DNA from: JALOOE01 sp964423545
GTDB taxonomy: Bacteria > Chloroflexota > Anaerolineae > CG2-30-64-16
Length of the DNA: 8,470 bases
Direction: 5' to 3'
Assembly: GCA_964423545.1 (NCBI GenBank)
Contig: CAYRFV010000248.1
Location: forward strand, 1 to 8,470
Part shown: one piece after another, positions 6,652-8,470 of the stretch
How positions within the stretch are numbered: position 1 is the first letter of the stretch
How the letters are laid out: each line of letters opens with the position of its first letter
The notes under the pieces: model-generated
The model's database searches: none
What the model was told of the DNA's origin: nothing
The model's input: the letters and a program-made list of their open reading frames with translations, nothing else
Program-made: the position numbers and the translations under genes

Positions 6652-6750
6652 ATACACCCCCTGCAGCGGATATGTGTCCGTGAGTGTATCTTTCGGCTGA
6701 CCACACTGCACCCCCTGGCTCGCTATCCTCAGCACATCAGACTGAGTGTA
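6652..6750 (+). repeat. Interleaved direct and inverted repeats between regulator and acyltransferase genes
   Basis: CACCCCCTG occurs at 6655-6663 and 6709-6717. TGAGTGTA occurs at 6681-6688 and 6743-6750. ATACAC (6652-6657) and GTGTAT (6684-6689) are inverted copies enclosing a small CGGA/TCCG hairpin (6667-6680). This nearly fills the 119-nt gap. It may hold regulator-binding sites or a terminator-like fold after the regulator gene. No convincing -35/-10 pair was found. Repeats are seen; function is inferred. Confidence 0.35.
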
Positions 6751-6753
6751 GCC

Positions 6754-6759
6754 AGGAGG
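6754..6759 (+). promoter_or_regulatory. Consensus ribosome binding site
   Basis: AGGAGG lies 7 nt before ATG 6767. It is the strongest Shine-Dalgarno in the window and fixes the start of the acyltransferase gene. Confidence 0.75.
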
Positions 6760-6766
6760 CGCAATC

Positions 6767-7486
6767 ATGTTTCAACACATCACGAATCGAGCGGGGCGGC
6801 GGGTCGCCGCGCTGTACGGTCGAACCATGCTCCGGATGCAGGTCGAATGGCAGTCTCCTCTGCCGGACGGCCCCAAGATCATTGCAGCGAATCATCCATG
6901 CACCGCCGACCCTTTTCTGCTGATGGGCCTGGTCGATGAACCGATGAGCATCCTGATCACGGAGTCGTGCTTCAAGCTGCCCGGACTGGGCGCATTCCTG
7001 CGTGCGGCAGGTCACGTACCGGTGGTGCACGCAAACGGTAAGGCCGCGCTGGAACAGGGTGTACGGTTGCTGCGAGGTGGGCAGACTATAGCGATCTTCC
7101 CAGAGGGCGCGCTGAGCCCACTGGATCGGATCGGCCGCGGCAGCTGTCCGCCCCACACCGGGGTGGCGCGTTTGGCGCTGACAACCGGGGCGCCGGTGAT
7201 CCCGCTGGGGATCTGCCTTGACTCCGCGCAGATCCTCCATCGCGACTCCGAGATCGATGGGGTGACGGAGCACATCCGCTGGTATGGCCGCGGTCCCTAC
7301 TTCGTCACGATCGGCGCTCCCCTGCTGCTGTCCGGCAGCGTGGAGGACCGGGAAGGTGTGCGGGCAGCGACTTCCCAGGTCATGGACCGCATCGTAAGCC
7401 TGGCGCGGCACAGCGCTTTGCGCATGCGCACGGAGACCGAGCCCAGCGTTCGAGGCGCGTGGCTGCCGGACTTCGGCCGGGTCTAG
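6767..7486 (+). CDS. PlsC-type lysophospholipid acyltransferase (1-acyl-glycerol-3-phosphate acyltransferase family)
   Basis: A 239-aa protein, normal for the PlsC family, which transfers an acyl group to lysophosphatidic acid or a related acceptor at the inner face of the membrane. The catalytic HX4D motif is NHPCTAD (His43, Asp48). The glycerophosphate-binding region is represented by the AGHVPVV segment (81-87) with downstream basic residues, FPEG is at 111-114, and the fourth motif is APVIPLGI at 142-149. There is no obvious long membrane helix; the N-terminus (GRRVAALYGRTMLRM) is basic and could associate with the membrane. The exact acceptor cannot be told: other family members acylate ornithine lipids, lysophospholipids or hemolysin-like targets. 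Neighbours give no pathway link. Family assignment is firm, substrate is not. Confidence 0.9.
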   Translation: MFQHITNRAGRRVAALYGRTMLRMQVEWQSPLPDGPKIIAANHPCTADPFLLMGLVDEPMSILITESCFKLPGLGAFLRAAGHVPVVHANGKAALEQGVRLLRGGQTIAIFPEGALSPLDRIGRGSCPPHTGVARLALTTGAPVIPLGICLDSAQILHRDSEIDGVTEHIRWYGRGPYFVTIGAPLLLSGSVEDREGVRAATSQVMDRIVSLARHSALRMRTETEPSVRGAWLPDFGRV

Positions 7487-7562
7487 AATGCCTGCGTCGA
7501 GCGCCGGGAAAACTGGGCAACGGACATGAGCGGATCGCCCCGCAAGCCGCCTGCGCTGGATG

Positions 7563-7571
7563 TGCTATACT
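7563..7571 (+). promoter_or_regulatory. Extended -10 promoter upstream of the E2 gene
   Basis: TGCTATACT gives a TGn extended -10 with TATACT (7566-7571; 5 of 6 to consensus). No good -35 is seen 16-18 bp upstream, which extended -10 promoters tolerate. It lies in the 172-nt gap before the E2 gene and would give a leader of about 80 nt. Confidence 0.45.
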
Positions 7572-7574
7572 GGT

Positions 7575-7615
7575 GACTGCTGCATCACGTGCATTGAGCA
7601 GCGCAGGTTGCAGTC
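7575..7615 (+). promoter_or_regulatory. Structured leader of the E2 gene (inverted repeats)
   Basis: GACTGC (7575-7580) is inverted as GCAGTC (7610-7615). GCTGC (7579-7583) is inverted as GCAGC (7598-7602) and overlaps the outer arm, so the two pairings partly exclude each other. A CACGTG palindrome is at 7586-7591. The element starts right at the predicted transcription start, so it could be an operator or a leader fold. Function is inferred. Confidence 0.3.
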
Positions 7616-7658
7616 CCTGCTTCACTACCTGCTGTTTGTATGCCATCGCGGAGCAGAT

Positions 7659-8470
7659 ATGGCCACAGAAGTTCTGATGCCCCAACTGGGCGAATCGATC
7701 GTCGAAGGCACGGTGGCTCGCTGGCTGGTAGCCGTGGGCCAGCTAGTTCAGCAAGATCAGCCTTTGCTCCAGATCACGACCGATAAAGTGGACACGGAGC
7801 TCTCGGCGCCCGCTCGCGGCGTCTTGGCCGAAATCCTGGTCACCGAAGGGCAAACGGTGGCGAAGGGGACCGTGCTGGCGATCATAGAGGAGGCGACAGA
7901 CTTTCGAGGGTCGGTGGCGGACGGACGGCAACAGGCGCCTGCCGTCCGCTCCGTGACGGCCTCATCAGTCTTTGCTTCTCGATCCGCCCCTGGGCTCGCC
8001 TTCATCACGCCGGCCGTCAGCCGGCTTGCTGTGGAATTGGGCGTCGATCTGGCCCAGATCATCGGCACGGGTGCGGGCGGACGAATCACGAAGAAGGATG
8101 TCCTGGCATACGTGGCGACGCCCGCGCCGCGTGAGCCGCTTGCCGGTCCGGACGCGTCCCCTCTCGCCACCGAGCCTGCGGCGAATGCCCCTCCATCCCC
8201 CGATGCGCCCCAACCGGGGGATCGCTCGGTCGTGCCACTTTCGCCGATGCGTCGCGCCATCGCCCGCAACATGGCGCTCAGCGTGCAGACCGCACCCCAG
8301 GTGACCACGGTCATAGAGGCCGACCTGACCCAAGTTGTGGCTGTCCGGGGGCGACTGTCCGAGGAGTTCGAGCGACAAGGGGTCCGGCTCACCTTCACGC
8401 CGTTCTTCGCCACGTCCGCTCCCGGCACCGGCTGCACGGGAGCCCCGGTCCGCGCTGGCGTTGCTTCCAA
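7659..8470 (+). CDS. 2-oxoacid dehydrogenase complex E2 (dihydrolipoamide acyltransferase), 3' partial
   Basis: The first 270 codons of an E2 component; the frame is open to the right edge. An N-terminal lipoyl domain (about residues 1-78) carries the TDKVDTE motif with Lys43 as the lipoylation site. A peripheral subunit-binding domain, which docks E1 or E3, spans about 115-152 (ITPAVSRLAVELGVDL, GTGAGGRITKKDVLAY). Ala/Pro-rich linkers flank it, and the catalytic acyltransferase core begins near 190 (VPLSPMRRAIARNM, VTTVIEADLTQV). The start is ATG 7659 with GGAG 5 nt upstream. Pyruvate, 2-oxoglutarate and branched-chain versions cannot be separated because the catalytic centre lies outside the window and no E1 or E3 gene is visible. 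From about 8409 onward the frame no longer resembles E2 (FFATSAPGTGCTG), and another frame gives AAREPRSALALL, so a frameshift near the edge is possible. Confidence 0.9.
   Translation, partial: MATEVLMPQLGESIVEGTVARWLVAVGQLVQQDQPLLQITTDKVDTELSAPARGVLAEILVTEGQTVAKGTVLAIIEEATDFRGSVADGRQQAPAVRSVTASSVFASRSAPGLAFITPAVSRLAVELGVDLAQIIGTGAGGRITKKDVLAYVATPAPREPLAGPDASPLATEPAANAPPSPDAPQPGDRSVVPLSPMRRAIARNMALSVQTAPQVTTVIEADLTQVVAVRGRLSEEFERQGVRLTFTPFFATSAPGTGCTGAPVRAGVAS

Noticed and set aside
6697..6729. CTGACC and TATCCT as a promoter for the acyltransferase gene
   Set aside because: The boxes match only 4 of 6 each and are 21 bp apart, too far for a standard promoter.
7459..7677. A 72-codon + strand frame across the gap before E2
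   Set aside because: It overlaps the acyltransferase end and the E2 start in another frame, covers the promoter, and has no plausible ribosome site or recognisable content.
7757..8470. A minus-strand open frame covering the E2 gene up to the right edge
   Set aside because: The + strand encodes unmistakable lipoyl and subunit-binding domains; the minus frame is Arg/Ser/Ala-rich shadow sequence.

Overview
The window is a GC-rich, gene-dense bacterial segment with six clear genes and the start of a seventh, all on the + strand. Several traits point to the phylum Chloroflexota: a MalT-type LuxR regulator whose C-terminal wording (EPLSERELEVLRLIAAGLSNQEIA) is very common there, an N-terminal domain of the YEIRVKGRLSDEQW type, and the style of the 2-oxoacid dehydrogenase E2. 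This is recognition from memory, not a search.

Region 1 (1-4253) looks like one transcription unit. A class I SAM methyltransferase with an N-terminal Trm112-like zinc ribbon enters from the left edge. It overlaps by 11 nt a full-length Mrp/ApbC iron-sulfur carrier ATPase. After 74 nt containing a strong hairpin comes a 686-residue membrane Fe-S oxidoreductase of the EtfD/EMO/FadF type, with NarI-like heme b membrane helices, two 4Fe-4S motifs and two CCG domains. An Fe-S carrier next to a protein needing several clusters is a sensible pairing. The oxidoreductase probably passes electrons from electron-transfer flavoprotein to menaquinone.

Region 2 (4254-6647) begins with a good sigma70-type promoter (ATGACA, 17 bp, TATGAT) and a leader hairpin. 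It encodes a 253-residue protein with a soluble N-terminal domain and four membrane helices. A MalT/LuxR-type ATPase regulator follows almost immediately. That regulator has the ATPase part and the DNA-binding part but lacks the long TPR sensor region that normally joins them. The pair could form a membrane-linked regulatory module, but that is inference.

Region 3 (6648-8470) has a repeat-rich intergenic region, a PlsC-type lysophospholipid acyltransferase, an extended -10 promoter with a structured leader, and the first 270 codons of a lipoyl-bearing E2 acyltransferase cut by the right edge. The last ~60 nt of the E2 no longer read like E2, so a frameshift there is possible.

I see no RNA genes, CRISPR array, insertion sequence or attachment site. 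No clearly new system is evident. The most unusual objects are the TPR-less MalT regulator and its membrane partner.
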